From: Bacillus atrophaeus
Lineage (GTDB): Bacteria; Bacillota; Bacilli; Bacillales; Bacillaceae
NCBI RefSeq assembly: GCF_001584335.1
Contig: NZ_LSBB01000003.1
Coordinates: forward strand, 62,001 to 126,000
Direction: 5' to 3'
DNA: 64,000 nt
Each line of letters starts with the position of its first letter. Within the stretch, counting starts at the first letter, position 1. Shown piece after piece: positions 18,260-27,238 of the stretch. Below the pieces are notes generated by a model that did no database searches, was not told the origin of the DNA, and was given only the letters and a program-made list of their open reading frames with translations. Position numbers and translations under genes: made by a program.

Positions 18260-19069
18260 GTGGAAGTTATCACATTACAGGTATTATTCATTTTTTGTTT
18301 TTTACTGCTGATTCACTCAATTGAAACACTGGCTTATGCGACAAGGCTTTCAGGAGCGCGGGTTGGGTTTATCGCGTCCGCTCTTTCACTCTTCAATGTC
18401 ATGGTCATCGTATCCAGAATGTCGAACATGGTGCAGCAGCCCTTTACAGGACATTTAATTGACGACGCCGGAAAGCATGCGCTCACGATTGTAGGAGAGC
18501 AATTCAGATTTTTGATTTTCGGATCAACAGTCGGCACTATGCTTGGAATCATTCTGTTACCGACGTTTGTCGCTATATTTTCACGGGCGATCATCCATCT
18601 TGCTGGCGGGGGAGGGTCCGTTCTGCAAGTATTTAAAAAGGGTTTGTCGATAAACGGACTAAAAAACGCCCGTTACTATTTGAGAAAACCATCTGTTTCG
18701 TATTTCAAAGGTTTTCAATTTCGCTTTATTCCAAAGCGTCTCTTTGTCATCAACATGGTGATCACTTCAATATATACGATCGGCGTGCTCTCAGCACTCT
18801 ATGCCGGACTGCTCGCGCCGGAACGAAGCACGACGGCAGTGATGGCCTCCGGGCTGATAAACGGCATTGCCACAATGCTCTTAGCCGTCTTTGTCGATCC
18901 GAAAATATCCGTGCTCGCTGATGACGTGGCAAAGGGAAAACGAAGTTACACCTATTTAAAGTGGACATCGGTAACGATGGTGACCTCAAGGGTGGCGGGC
19001 ACGATTCTCGCCCAGCTCATGTTTATCCCCGGCGCCTATTATATTGCGTGGATGACAAAGTGGTTTTAA
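18260..19069 (+). CDS. amj: Lipid II flippase Amj (alternate to MurJ)
   Basis: 269-residue polytopic membrane protein (formerly YdaH, DUF2837) with about six to eight hydrophobic segments. In B. subtilis Amj is an alternative flippase that moves lipid II across the membrane when MurJ is absent or inhibited, and its expression responds to envelope stress through sigma-M. Conserved features include LIHSIETLAYATRLSGARVG near residues 17-36. The frame is open from GTG 18245, but GTGGAGGAAG there is the ribosome site for GTG 18260. A long inverted repeat follows the stop. Confidence 0.9.
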   Translation: MEVITLQVLFIFCFLLLIHSIETLAYATRLSGARVGFIASALSLFNVMVIVSRMSNMVQQPFTGHLIDDAGKHALTIVGEQFRFLIFGSTVGTMLGIILLPTFVAIFSRAIIHLAGGGGSVLQVFKKGLSINGLKNARYYLRKPSVSYFKGFQFRFIPKRLFVINMVITSIYTIGVLSALYAGLLAPERSTTAVMASGLINGIATMLLAVFVDPKISVLADDVAKGKRSYTYLKWTSVTMVTSRVAGTILAQLMFIPGAYYIAWMTKWF

Positions 19070-19083
19070 AGAAGCAGCCTATC

Positions 19084-19132
19084 GCCAAAAGCGAAATCAT
19101 TACATGACAAATGATTTCACTTTTGGCATTTT
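19084..19132 (+). terminator. Long hairpin downstream of amj
   Basis: An 18-base arm at 19084-19101 pairs with 19110-19127 with a single mismatch around an eight-base loop. The T tract after it is short (ATTTTGG), so it may act as a terminator or an RNA 3'-end stabiliser. Confidence 0.6.
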
Positions 19133-19143
19133 GGTTGCACGCT

Positions 19144-19275
19144 TTAATGTTTTCCGGCAGCTATCCAACTGTTGATTTGATTAATGATATCTAAATCAAC
19201 ATATTCTCTTTCATCGTAAAATGCACGAGTGTCCTGATAGACTTCGTCAGGAACCTTTTTAGCAGAAATGATCAT
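19144..19275 (-). pseudogene. Remnant of a carboxymuconolactone decarboxylase (AhpD-like) gene
   Basis: Reading the minus strand from 19275 gives 43 codons ending in TAA, starting MIISAKKVPDEVYQDTRAF and continuing DEREYVDLDIINQINSW. This resembles the C-terminal half of CMD/AhpD-type proteins (pattern V-DE-Y---R--F-E-ELVDL---I--IN-WNR). The N-terminal catalytic C-x-x-C half is missing and no ribosome site precedes the ATG, only a purine run. It is best read as a decayed gene fragment. Confidence 0.6.
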
Positions 19276-19284
19276 GAGAAAAAA

Positions 19285-19322
19285 AGAAAAAAAGAAAAAC
19301 CCTGCATTTTTAATACAGGATT
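19285..19322 (-). terminator. Terminator of ydzA (minus strand)
   Basis: On the minus strand CCTGTATT and AATGCAGG pair, using a G-U that would be a C-A mismatch on the plus strand. They are followed by a long T-rich tract (complement of 19276-19299). It lies about 140 bases after ydzA. Confidence 0.6.
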
Positions 19323-19462
19323 TTACTCAAACTCTTAAATTTACACCTTTTAGTCTAAAAAAGATATGACATTGGATCAGACTTGCACAGAATCGGTGAA
19401 AGGGGCATTCGAAAAGGCGCCCGACGGACTCGCGGCATGCCTGACAGCCAATGCACAATCAT

Positions 19463-19753
19463 TTATTTATAATTTCTCAATCCCCGGTCATACAAAAAGT
19501 TTCCGAATGGAACAAAAGCGGCGACGAATCCGGCGGCAGACCATTTTAATGACCATTTGACAGACAGCGTCACATAAGCCAGCACAAGCAAATACAAAAC
19601 GAACAATCCGCCATGCACGGAACCGACAATCGTAACGGCAAGCGGAAGATCAGCCCAGTATTTAAGAGGCATAGCGATAAACAGCAGGATTAAGAGAGAC
19701 ATTCCTTCAATAAAACCCATCGTACGAAGCCTTCCGATCGGTGTTTGCAGCAT
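19463..19753 (-). CDS. ydzA: DUF3817 membrane protein YdzA
   Basis: 96-residue integral membrane protein of the DUF3817 type with three hydrophobic segments (about residues 14-32, 38-62 and 68-88). The typical N-terminal LRTMGFIEGMSLLILLFIAMP-like start (residues about 9-29) and GSVHGGLFVLY motif are visible. Its function is unknown. ATG 19753 follows AAGGAGGGCG on the minus strand. The position left of lrpC matches B. subtilis ydzA, but here extra DNA lies on both sides. Confidence 0.8.
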   Translation of the reverse strand: MLQTPIGRLRTMGFIEGMSLLILLFIAMPLKYWADLPLAVTIVGSVHGGLFVLYLLVLAYVTLSVKWSLKWSAAGFVAAFVPFGNFLYDRGLRNYK

Positions 19754-19854
19754 AAATCGCCCTCCTTATGTACACGTTTTCACCTATACTATATACGATC
19801 AAGGGGACAAATATGACAAGTTCGGCTAATGTTCAAAAAACCTTCAATTTTAAC

Positions 19855-20334
19855 TTACTCATCATCGAAAATATCTTTATTTTTGCGGTAGGATATGCTC
19901 AGGCTTATGAAATGAACCATGAAGTAAAAGATCGTAAACAATATGGCCAGTACAAGGGCATCAAACCAATCCTCGGAGTTCTGCGGGAATCCGGTAAAAA
20001 GGAAACTGACCGCAAGAAAAATAAGGCCGGTACAGGCGCTGACGGCGGTTATTTCCTTTCTTTTTTTCCGATAGACTCTTTTATTCGATATGTCCGGATG
20101 CTCCATGCCTGATAATAGGTAGCGAAGTAAGATATATCCTGCATATACGATAAAACCAATACCGCTCACTATATATTCAGAAGGTTCTTTGTGCAGAATT
20201 CCGCCTCTGATGATGAGATCCAAAAGCATGAGAGCAGCCACAATTAAACCAGCTTCCCCGTAGAATTGATTCATCTTCTTTTCAACGTATTCATCGGTCC
20301 GCCCGGAGGAGGCTTGTAAAAACGGAAGCTTCAT
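19855..20334 (-). CDS. DUF6773-like four-helix membrane protein
   Basis: 159-residue membrane protein. A soluble N-terminus (MKLPFLQASSGRTDEYVEKK) precedes four hydrophobic segments, about residues 29-44, 56-73, 96-114 and 124-148. Proteins like this are typically encoded next to a short Xre-type regulator, as here, where the HTH gene lies 17 bases upstream on the same strand. The function is not known. I know of no counterpart between ydzA and lrpC in B. subtilis 168, so the pair is probably an accessory insertion. Confidence 0.7.
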   Translation of the reverse strand: MKLPFLQASSGRTDEYVEKKMNQFYGEAGLIVAALMLLDLIIRGGILHKEPSEYIVSGIGFIVYAGYILLRYLLSGMEHPDISNKRVYRKKRKEITAVSACTGLIFLAVSFLFTGFPQNSEDWFDALVLAILFTIFYFMVHFISLSISYRKNKDIFDDE

Positions 20335-20351
20335 TTTGTTTCAATCCCTTC

Positions 20352-20534
20352 TCAAAATAATTGATCCAACGTTTGATCCAAGGCTTTTGCTATTGCGATG
20401 CAAAGCTGCAATGTCGGATTATATTTGCCTTTTTCAATCAGCCCGATCGTCTGCCTGGTGACACTGACGTGAGCCGCATGCTGAGATTGGGTCCATCCTT
20501 TTTCAATCCGAGCCATTTTAACCCGATTAACCAT
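20352..20534 (-). CDS. Short Xre-family HTH regulator
   Basis: 60-residue protein that is almost nothing but a helix-turn-helix: [19 protein letters not shown], then [20 protein letters not shown] and a final helix. This is the YozG/YgzD-like class of tiny Xre regulators usually paired with a membrane protein that they control or that controls them. ATG 20534 follows GGAGTGAG. It is the first gene of a two-gene minus-strand operon with the DUF6773-like protein. The target is unknown; autoregulation is the simplest guess. Confidence 0.8.
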   Translation of the reverse strand: MVNRVKMARIEKGWTQSQHAAHVSVTRQTIGLIEKGKYNPTLQLCIAIAKALDQTLDQLF

Positions 20535-20680
20535 TTACTCACTCCAATGCAATTTATATGTTGCTTTATGTAATGTATATATTATTTCGTAAAGTCAATT
20601 AATGGGAAGCGGCCTCCTTGTCTTTTTTTCAAAATCCCGCGATAATATGAACAAAAGAGCAGAAGGAAGTATGAGGCCAA

Positions 20681-21115
20681 ATGAAACTCGACAAACTCGA
20701 TCTCAGCATAATCAGAGAACTTAAAGAAGACAGCCGCCTGTCAATGAGGGAATTAGGCAGGAAAATCAAGCTGTCTCCGCCGTCGGTCACAGAGCGGGTC
20801 AGACAGCTTGAGTCCTTCGGCATCATTAAACGATATACATTGGAAGTTGATCAGAAAAAAATAGGACTTCCCATTTCCTGCATGATAGAAGCAACCGTCA
20901 AAAACGGAGATTACGAACGATTTAAAACATATATTCAATCGTTTCCGAATATAGAATTTTGCTACCGCATCGCCGGGTCTGCCTGCTATATGCTAAAAAT
21001 CAACGCCGAAAGCCTTGAAGCCATTGAAGAATTCATCAATCAAACCTCACCGTACGCTCAAACCGTTACTCATGTCATTTTTTCAGAAGTTGAGATGAAA
21101 AACGAGCGCGGTTAG
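20681..21115 (+). CDS. lrpC: Lrp/AsnC-family regulator LrpC
   Basis: 144-residue Lrp/AsnC protein. Residues 1-60 form the HTH (LDLSIIRELKEDSRLSMREL, then SPPSVTERVRQLE) and the rest is the RAM ligand-binding domain ending in HVIFSEVEM. B. subtilis LrpC wraps DNA, affects growth phase and sporulation, and has been linked with DNA repair. Its position next to topB is conserved. ATG 20681 follows AAGGAAGTATGAGG. The gene is divergent from the HTH/DUF6773 pair. Confidence 0.92.
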   Translation: MKLDKLDLSIIRELKEDSRLSMRELGRKIKLSPPSVTERVRQLESFGIIKRYTLEVDQKKIGLPISCMIEATVKNGDYERFKTYIQSFPNIEFCYRIAGSACYMLKINAESLEAIEEFINQTSPYAQTVTHVIFSEVEMKNERG

Positions 21116-21178
21116 AGAGAGGCTGTTCCGTCTGTTATAATAAAAGGATGAGCGAGAAAGAAAGAGAAGTGATAAAGC

Positions 21179-23365
21179 ATGTCAAAAACAGTTGTATTAG
21201 CTGAAAAACCTTCAGTCGGCCGGGATTTGGCCCGGGTGCTGAAGTGTCATAAAAAGGGAAACGGATATTTAGAAGGAGACCGATATATCGTCACTTGGGC
21301 GCTTGGCCATTTGGTGACGCTCGCTGATCCTGAGGGCTACGGCAAGGAATTTCAATCATGGCGGCTGGAAGATCTGCCGATTATTCCAGAGCCTTTAAAG
21401 CTCGTCGTGATTAAAAAAACCGGAAAACAGTTCAATGCGGTGAAAGCCCAGCTCACCCGCAAGGATGTAAGCGGCATTGTCATTGCGACAGACGCCGGAC
21501 GTGAAGGAGAGCTTGTCGCCCGCTGGATCATTGAAAAAGCGCACGTTAATAAACCGATCAAACGTCTGTGGATTTCCTCAGTAACTGATAAAGCGATCAA
21601 GGACGGCTTTCAAAAACTGCGCAGCGGCAAAGAATATGAAAATCTGTATCACTCAGCCGTCGCCAGAGCGGAAGCGGATTGGATTGTCGGAATCAACGCG
21701 ACCCGCGCGCTGACCACAAAATTCAACGCGCAGCTGTCATGCGGACGGGTGCAAACGCCGACACTGGCGATGATTGCGAAACGGGAAGCCGATATTCAAG
21801 CATTTACGCCGGTACCGTATTTCGGTATTCGTGCAGCGGTTGAAGGGATGACCTTAACCTGGCAGGACAAAAAAACGAAGCAAAGCAGAACATTTGACCA
21901 AGCCGTTACTAGCCGATTGCTGGACAAGCTGGAAGGTAAATCTGCAACAATTGCTGATCTGAAAAAAACAGCGAAGAAAAGTTTTGCGCCGGGTCTTTAT
22001 GATTTAACTGAATTGCAAAGAGACGCGCACAAACGGTTCGGTTTTTCTGCAAAAGAGACGCTGTCGGTTTTACAAAAATTGTACGAACAGCATAAGCTTG
22101 TCACGTACCCGCGTACGGATTCACGATTTATTTCAAACGACATCGTGCCGACATTAAAGGACCGGTTGGAAGGCATGGAAGTTAAACCATATGCCCTGTA
22201 CGTCACGAAAATTTTAAAACGCGGCGTCAAAGCGCATAAAGGCTTTGTGAATGATGCGAAGGTATCAGATCACCATGCCATCATTCCGACTGAAGAACCG
22301 CTTATCCCCAGCAGTCTGAGCGATAAAGAACGCAAGCTGTATGATCTGATCGCGAAGCGTTTTCTTGCCGTATTGATGCCGGCATTTGAGTATGAGGAAA
22401 CAAAGGTCATTGCCGACATCGGGGGAGAAACGTTTACCGCTAAAGGAAAAACCGTTCAGTCTCAAGGCTGGAAGGCTGTTTACGATGCTTATGACGAGGA
22501 AGACGATCAAGACGAAGACAGAGACCAAACACTGCCGGCTCTTCAAAAAGGCGATAGTTTGCCAGTGCGCGCCTTGAAGGAAACAAGCGGCCAAACAAAG
22601 CCGCCTGCGCGTTTCAATGAAGGAACTCTCCTGTCCGCCATGGAAAATCCAAGCGCTTTTATGCGGGGAGATGAGAAGAATCTTGTTAAAACATTGGGCG
22701 AGACCGGCGGGTTAGGCACAGTCGCAACCCGCGCCGATATCATTGAAAAACTGTTTAACAGCTTTTTAATTGAGAAAAAGGATAAAGATATTTTCATCAC
22801 CTCAAAAGGAAAACAGCTGTTACAGCTCGTTCCTGAGGATCTAAAATCACCGGCTCTTACAGGAGAGTGGGAGCAAAAACTCTCTGCCATTGCGGCAGGG
22901 AAATTGAAATCATCCGTCTTTATTAAAGAAATGAAGGCCTACGCGAACGAAACAGTGAAAGACATAAAAAACAGCAGCCAAACCTTCAGGCACGATAATG
23001 TGACGGGAACAGCCTGTCCGGAGTGCGGCAAAATGATGCTGAAAGTAAACGGCAAACGCGGCACAATGCTTGTATGCCAGGATCGGGAGTGCGGAAGCAG
23101 AAAAACAATCGCCAGAAAAACAAATGCCCGCTGTCCGAACTGCCACAAGAAGCTGGAGCTGCGCGGGCAGGGAGAAGGACAAATCTTCGCGTGCGTCTGC
23201 GGCCACCGCGAAAAACTGTCCGTTTTTGAAAAACGCAAATCTAAAGAAAAAACAGGACGCGCCTCTAAACGGGATGTATCCTCATATCTGAAACAACAAA
23301 ACAAAGACGAGCCGATTAATAACGCGCTGGCGGAACAGCTGAAAAAGCTCGGTCTGGATAAATAA
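21179..23365 (+). CDS. topB: DNA topoisomerase III
   Basis: 728-residue type IA topoisomerase, which relaxes and decatenates DNA by single-strand passage. The N-terminal TOPRIM domain starts VLAEKPSVGRD and contains the acidic ATDAGREGE block (about residues 101-109). The catalytic tyrosine is Y310 in VTYPRTDSR. The C-terminus holds two Cys-rich zinc-ribbon-like modules (CPECGKM...CQDREC and CPNCHKK...CVCG), then a basic tail. ATG 21179 follows AGAGAAGTG. It lies 63 bases after lrpC, and a strong terminator follows. Confidence 0.96.
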   Translation: MSKTVVLAEKPSVGRDLARVLKCHKKGNGYLEGDRYIVTWALGHLVTLADPEGYGKEFQSWRLEDLPIIPEPLKLVVIKKTGKQFNAVKAQLTRKDVSGIVIATDAGREGELVARWIIEKAHVNKPIKRLWISSVTDKAIKDGFQKLRSGKEYENLYHSAVARAEADWIVGINATRALTTKFNAQLSCGRVQTPTLAMIAKREADIQAFTPVPYFGIRAAVEGMTLTWQDKKTKQSRTFDQAVTSRLLDKLEGKSATIADLKKTAKKSFAPGLYDLTELQRDAHKRFGFSAKETLSVLQKLYEQHKLVTYPRTDSRFISNDIVPTLKDRLEGMEVKPYALYVTKILKRGVKAHKGFVNDAKVSDHHAIIPTEEPLIPSSLSDKERKLYDLIAKRFLAVLMPAFEYEETKVIADIGGETFTAKGKTVQSQGWKAVYDAYDEEDDQDEDRDQTLPALQKGDSLPVRALKETSGQTKPPARFNEGTLLSAMENPSAFMRGDEKNLVKTLGETGGLGTVATRADIIEKLFNSFLIEKKDKDIFITSKGKQLLQLVPEDLKSPALTGEWEQKLSAIAAGKLKSSVFIKEMKAYANETVKDIKNSSQTFRHDNVTGTACPECGKMMLKVNGKRGTMLVCQDRECGSRKTIARKTNARCPNCHKKLELRGQGEGQIFACVCGHREKLSVFEKRKSKEKTGRASKRDVSSYLKQQNKDEPINNALAEQLKKLGLDK

Positions 23366-23371
23366 TAAAAA

Positions 23372-23406
23372 AGAAACCTGCGATTGATCAGCAGGTTTCT
23401 TTTTTT
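23372..23406 (+). terminator. Terminator of topB
   Basis: AGAAACCTGC (23372-23381) pairs with GCAGGTTTCT (23391-23400), followed by seven Ts. Confidence 0.88.
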
Positions 23407-23536
23407 AATGGTCTAAAGGCATGTTTTTCCTGTTGATCAAAAGGAAAAAAAAGCTAGTAATCTGCATTTTTTTCTTTTATAGTAAATATAATTTGCATTT
23501 TAGGTGTAAATACCCATTATTATAATAATTTGATTC

Positions 23537-23565
23537 TTACATTTTATTTCTCAGCCATATATAAT
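23537..23565 (+). promoter_or_regulatory. Possible promoter of the ydaJKLMN operon
   Basis: A perfect TATAAT at 23560-23565 lies 17 bases after TTACAT (23537-23542), a partial match to the sigma-A -35. Another TATAAT-like element lies near 23519-23525 in this AT-rich leader. No known operator was recognised. Confidence 0.4.
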
Positions 23566-23606
23566 AATCGTCTGACTGAGTTTCAGATGAAAAGGGAGAT
23601 TTGCCA

Positions 23607-24692
23607 GTGAAGAACGTGAGCATTTTTGTCATGATCCTGTTGATTTCAATCGGACTTTCAGCGGGATGCATGAAAGCTGACCACAAGGAATCGGCGGATG
23701 TACCAAACAGCGTTCCGCTTCAGCCTGCGGAACACTTTGTCTATCAAAATCTGATGAACGAAAAGGGCTGGATTCAAACAAATTTAAAAGATCATCCCGC
23801 CTATTTATCCGAATCACTCGGCCTCTGGATGGAATTTTTACTCAGCAAAAAGGACGCCTCTCATTTTCAGGAACAATATCAGCACCTTGCCGAATCCTTT
23901 CTGATGAAAAACAATCTGATTACGTGGAAGATTGAAGACAATATACCCGCTAAGTCCAACGCTCTGATAGATGATCTCAGAATCATGCTGTGTCTGGACC
24001 AGGCGGCGGCTCTTTGGAATCACAATGAATATGCTCAAACGGCCCGGCAGATCGGCGCCGCTTTGAAAAAGCACAATATGAACAACGGCGTGTTTACTGA
24101 TTTTTACGATTCCGGCTCTCAAGCAGCGGGAAAAGACGTCACCCTTTCCTATATCATGCCGGATGCGTTAGCGGTGTTAAAGAAGAACGGACTGATAGAT
24201 GAAGAAACTGAACAGCGGAATCTGAACGTTCTTTATCATGCACCTCTTAAGAACGGCTTTCTGCCGAAAACGTACAACACAGAGACGGGAGAATATAAGT
24301 ACGACAGTGAAGTCAATGTCATCGACCAGCTGTATGCCGCGCTGCACTTGAAAAAGGGAGATGAAAAAGCGGCAGCTGCAGCAAACTGGGTTAAGCAGGA
24401 GTTTGAAGCAAACGGAAAGCTGTACGGACGGTATTCAGCGGAAACAAAAAAGCCGGCGGTTCAATATGAATCACCGTCTGTTTACGCCTTGGCTATCCTA
24501 TTTTTGGCTGAACAAAAAGAAGACACCGCCGTTATCAAGGCGTTATATGAAAAAATGACCGGGTTTGAAACCCTTGATCCGCTGAAGACACATTATGGAG
24601 GATATATGAGCGGCAATGACACGCACTCTTTCGACAATTTGCTGCCGCTTTTGGCTGAAAGGAAGCTTTTTAATGAAAATATCATTCAATGA
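23607..24692 (+). CDS. ydaJ: Glycosyl hydrolase (GH8-type) lipoprotein YdaJ
   Basis: 361-residue lipoprotein with the (alpha/alpha)6-barrel appearance of GH8 glycosidases, as used for trimming polysaccharide in cellulose-type secretion operons. The signal peptide (about residues 1-21) ends in the lipobox LSAGC. The barrel region contains the aromatic and acidic runs NGVFTDFYDSGSQ and ESPSVYALAILFL. It is the first gene of ydaJKLMN, which makes an uncharacterised exopolysaccharide in B. subtilis. GTG 23607 lies eight bases after AAGGGAGA; TTG 23601 is too close. It overlaps ydaK by 20 bases. Confidence 0.82.
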   Translation: MKNVSIFVMILLISIGLSAGCMKADHKESADVPNSVPLQPAEHFVYQNLMNEKGWIQTNLKDHPAYLSESLGLWMEFLLSKKDASHFQEQYQHLAESFLMKNNLITWKIEDNIPAKSNALIDDLRIMLCLDQAAALWNHNEYAQTARQIGAALKKHNMNNGVFTDFYDSGSQAAGKDVTLSYIMPDALAVLKKNGLIDEETEQRNLNVLYHAPLKNGFLPKTYNTETGEYKYDSEVNVIDQLYAALHLKKGDEKAAAAANWVKQEFEANGKLYGRYSAETKKPAVQYESPSVYALAILFLAEQKEDTAVIKALYEKMTGFETLDPLKTHYGGYMSGNDTHSFDNLLPLLAERKLFNENIIQ

Positions 24693-25524
24693 CACTCAAA
24701 AAATCTTTAGTTATATTGTTTTGCTGGCTGCGGCCCTATCCATCTTTATTTATTACGTATCGCCGCAGCAACCAGAAAGCATTCTCATCATCTGCATCAC
24801 CCTGCTCGTCATTGGCGCCGGGGTATGGTTCGGCCCGGTGTACTCGCTTGTGATCACTCTCATCGTTTTGTTTATTCTCGGGAGCTTAATACTATGGTTT
24901 CAGTCCGTACAAGTCGCGATCTTTTCCGCGGCTGAAGGGCTTAAAACACTTGTGATATGGGGTGCCGCACTGCTCCTGTTTTCCTTTATTTCTGGAAGAA
25001 TTCACGATCTGGCCGGAGGGCTGGGCAAGTCGGTCAAGCATCTGCAAGCCGAGATCAAGAGTTTTGTAGCGGTAGACAGAGTGACAGGCTTCGATAACAA
25101 ACAGAGAATGAAGCTTGAATTATCAGAGGAAATGAAGCGCGCAGAGCGATACGGCAATTCCTTCGTCTTTTTGCTGCTACACATGCACTACTTTAAGGAA
25201 TTTAAATCCTTATACGGAGAAAAAGAAACAGACCGCCTGTTTACATTCGTCAGCCGGCAAATCAGATCAAGTGTGCGGGAAACGGATAAAAAATTCCGTC
25301 CCTCTGAGGAACGGTTCGGTATTGTGCTCACGCATACGCCGGCAGAACACATGCCGGCCGTTTTGAAAAAATTAAAAACACAATTGGACACTTATCGGCT
25401 GCAAAACGGAAAATACGTATCATTAACCTTTCATGTGTGCTTCTTGCCTTATCGAGAAGACTTAAAAACCGTTGAACAATTTTTAGAAGAACTGGAAAAC
25501 GAGATGATGATGAATGAACTATAA
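24673..25524 (+). CDS. ydaK: Degenerate GGDEF protein YdaK, c-di-GMP receptor
   Basis: 283-residue membrane protein with four N-terminal membrane segments (about residues 8-110) and a C-terminal GGDEF fold. The active-site motif is replaced by SEERF (residues 211-215), so it cannot make c-di-GMP. The inhibitory-site R202-E-T-D205 sits the correct five residues upstream, so binding of the nucleotide is expected. This matches B. subtilis YdaK, which recruits c-di-GMP control to exopolysaccharide synthesis. A frame from 24616 exists, but ATG 24673 is the natural start inside the end of ydaJ. Confidence 0.88.
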   Translation: MKISFNDTQKIFSYIVLLAAALSIFIYYVSPQQPESILIICITLLVIGAGVWFGPVYSLVITLIVLFILGSLILWFQSVQVAIFSAAEGLKTLVIWGAALLLFSFISGRIHDLAGGLGKSVKHLQAEIKSFVAVDRVTGFDNKQRMKLELSEEMKRAERYGNSFVFLLLHMHYFKEFKSLYGEKETDRLFTFVSRQIRSSVRETDKKFRPSEERFGIVLTHTPAEHMPAVLKKLKTQLDTYRLQNGKYVSLTFHVCFLPYREDLKTVEQFLEELENEMMMNEL

Positions 25525-27238
25525 CGTAATACGACTGCTGTGTGCCGCGGCGCTTCTGGTATCGTCTGCTTATTTTCCAAGCCGGGCTGAGGCGAAGCAA
25601 CAAAACGGGATTCTGATCATCTACTCAAGTGTAGACGGAAAAGAGTCAGCAAATGTCAAAAAACTCGATTTGCTGGCCGGGCATTTTTCCTCCCATGTCA
25701 CTGTGCGCAAGGATACAGATGTCAAAGCATCGGACATGGCAGATAAAGACCGTGTGATCTATTACGGACAAACAAAAAGAAAGCTTAATCAAAAGCTTGT
25801 TGCTCTTATCAATGATAGGAAAGAGCCGCTGATCAGCCTCGGTTATAACGCGGAGCAGTTCAGCCGATTTGCTCATCTGAGTCTGAAACGCAAGGAAAAC
25901 GTATATCAGATTCACAGCAATCAAGAGAAAACCGGCCTCTCATTGGAGAACGGGCTTAACGTGCTGGATGTATCGGGTTTGAAAGGACAGGCGTTGGTTA
26001 CCTATAAATCATCTGACGGACAGACACATCCTTTTATCTGGAAAACGAAAACGTCAGACTATTATATCGGCCTGACTGATTTATTAAACGACAATTTGAT
26101 TACGGCGAAGCAGCTTAGAGAAGCCTTCGGTGAAACTCCGGGCAGCACCTTGCTCTACCTGCGGCTTGAGGATATCAGCCCGATGTCGGATGAAAAATTG
26201 CTGCTTCAGGCAGGTTCCTTTCTGTCTAAAAGAAACATCCCATTTGTTATGTCCGTTATTCCGGTATATCTGAATCCGGAAACAGGCGACAAGGTCTATC
26301 TGTCTGACAAGCCTAAGATGGTCAAAGTTTTAAAAAAACTGCAAAGTATGGGAGGCAGCGTGATCGTTCACGGATACACCCATGCCTATCGGTACAGTGA
26401 AACCGGGGAAGGCTTCGAATTTTGGGATGCTAAGGCAGATCAGCCGATTACAGAGGAAAACGCGGAAGACACGCCTGCCGTACTGGAAAAAGAGCAGAAT
26501 TTCCCGAATGAAACGGCGTATCAAAGCTATCTCCGGCCGTACCGGGACAACGAAAACACATATACAAAAACAAAGCTGAAGCTTGCCATTGAGGATTTAA
26601 CAGCGTCCGGCCTGTACCCATTGTCCTTTGAAGCGCCTCACTATACGATGTCTGAGCAAGGCTACAAGATTGCTTCAGACTATTTCTCGAGCATATTCGG
26701 ACAGGTGCAGCTCAGCGATACGACGTGGAAAACATCCGGCACCGCTCCGTTTCTGACAACGCCGAGCATGCTTCACGGGATGACACTGTATCCTGAGACC
26801 ATTGGATTTGTCGACACGTCTGACCAAAACCCCCTCGGTGATATAGAGGATCACATTTCCCGGATGATTAATTTTGAAGGCGGGGTTGCCGGAGGATTTT
26901 ATCATCCGTATCTCGGCATGAAGTATCTGCCCGAGCTTGTGGATCAAATGGAGCGTATTCCGAACGGTGAATGGCTTGATTTAAAGAAAACAAAACAGAC
27001 TGTTAAAACGGACAAAGTCAAGATCACCACAAACGGAGACGGCACCATCCATGTGGAAAACAAGCTTAACTTCTTTACGGAGTTCGTTAAACATCACCAG
27101 CAAAGCCCGCTGGAAAAGGCCTTGTGGATTCTCTCGGCCGTGGTGCTTTTATTTGTTGTCATGTTTGTCATGTATACCTTTTATTTAAGAGCCACATTGA
27201 AAAAACGAATCTTTAAGGAGAGAAGAAACCTTGGGTAA
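25514..27238 (+). CDS. ydaL: Exopolysaccharide operon protein YdaL (DUF2334, deacetylase-like)
   Basis: 574-residue protein with a signal peptide (about residues 1-27, ending RAEA), a large extracytoplasmic DUF2334 region (a polysaccharide-deacetylase-like fold), and one membrane helix near the C-terminus (about residues 538-560) followed by a basic tail. The YLRLEDISPMSD motif near residues 215-226 and VIVHGYTHAYR near 283-293 are the deacetylase-like landmarks. It probably modifies the EPS outside the cell, which is inference. It overlaps ydaK by 11 bases and ydaM by 8. Confidence 0.85.
   Translation: MNYNVIRLLCAAALLVSSAYFPSRAEAKQQNGILIIYSSVDGKESANVKKLDLLAGHFSSHVTVRKDTDVKASDMADKDRVIYYGQTKRKLNQKLVALINDRKEPLISLGYNAEQFSRFAHLSLKRKENVYQIHSNQEKTGLSLENGLNVLDVSGLKGQALVTYKSSDGQTHPFIWKTKTSDYYIGLTDLLNDNLITAKQLREAFGETPGSTLLYLRLEDISPMSDEKLLLQAGSFLSKRNIPFVMSVIPVYLNPETGDKVYLSDKPKMVKVLKKLQSMGGSVIVHGYTHAYRYSETGEGFEFWDAKADQPITEENAEDTPAVLEKEQNFPNETAYQSYLRPYRDNENTYTKTKLKLAIEDLTASGLYPLSFEAPHYTMSEQGYKIASDYFSSIFGQVQLSDTTWKTSGTAPFLTTPSMLHGMTLYPETIGFVDTSDQNPLGDIEDHISRMINFEGGVAGGFYHPYLGMKYLPELVDQMERIPNGEWLDLKKTKQTVKTDKVKITTNGDGTIHVENKLNFFTEFVKHHQQSPLEKALWILSAVVLLFVVMFVMYTFYLRATLKKRIFKERRNLG

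Noticed and set aside
19768..20112. 114-codon plus-strand frame
   Set aside because: It runs antisense to the DUF6773-like gene, which has membrane-segment structure and a partner HTH gene.
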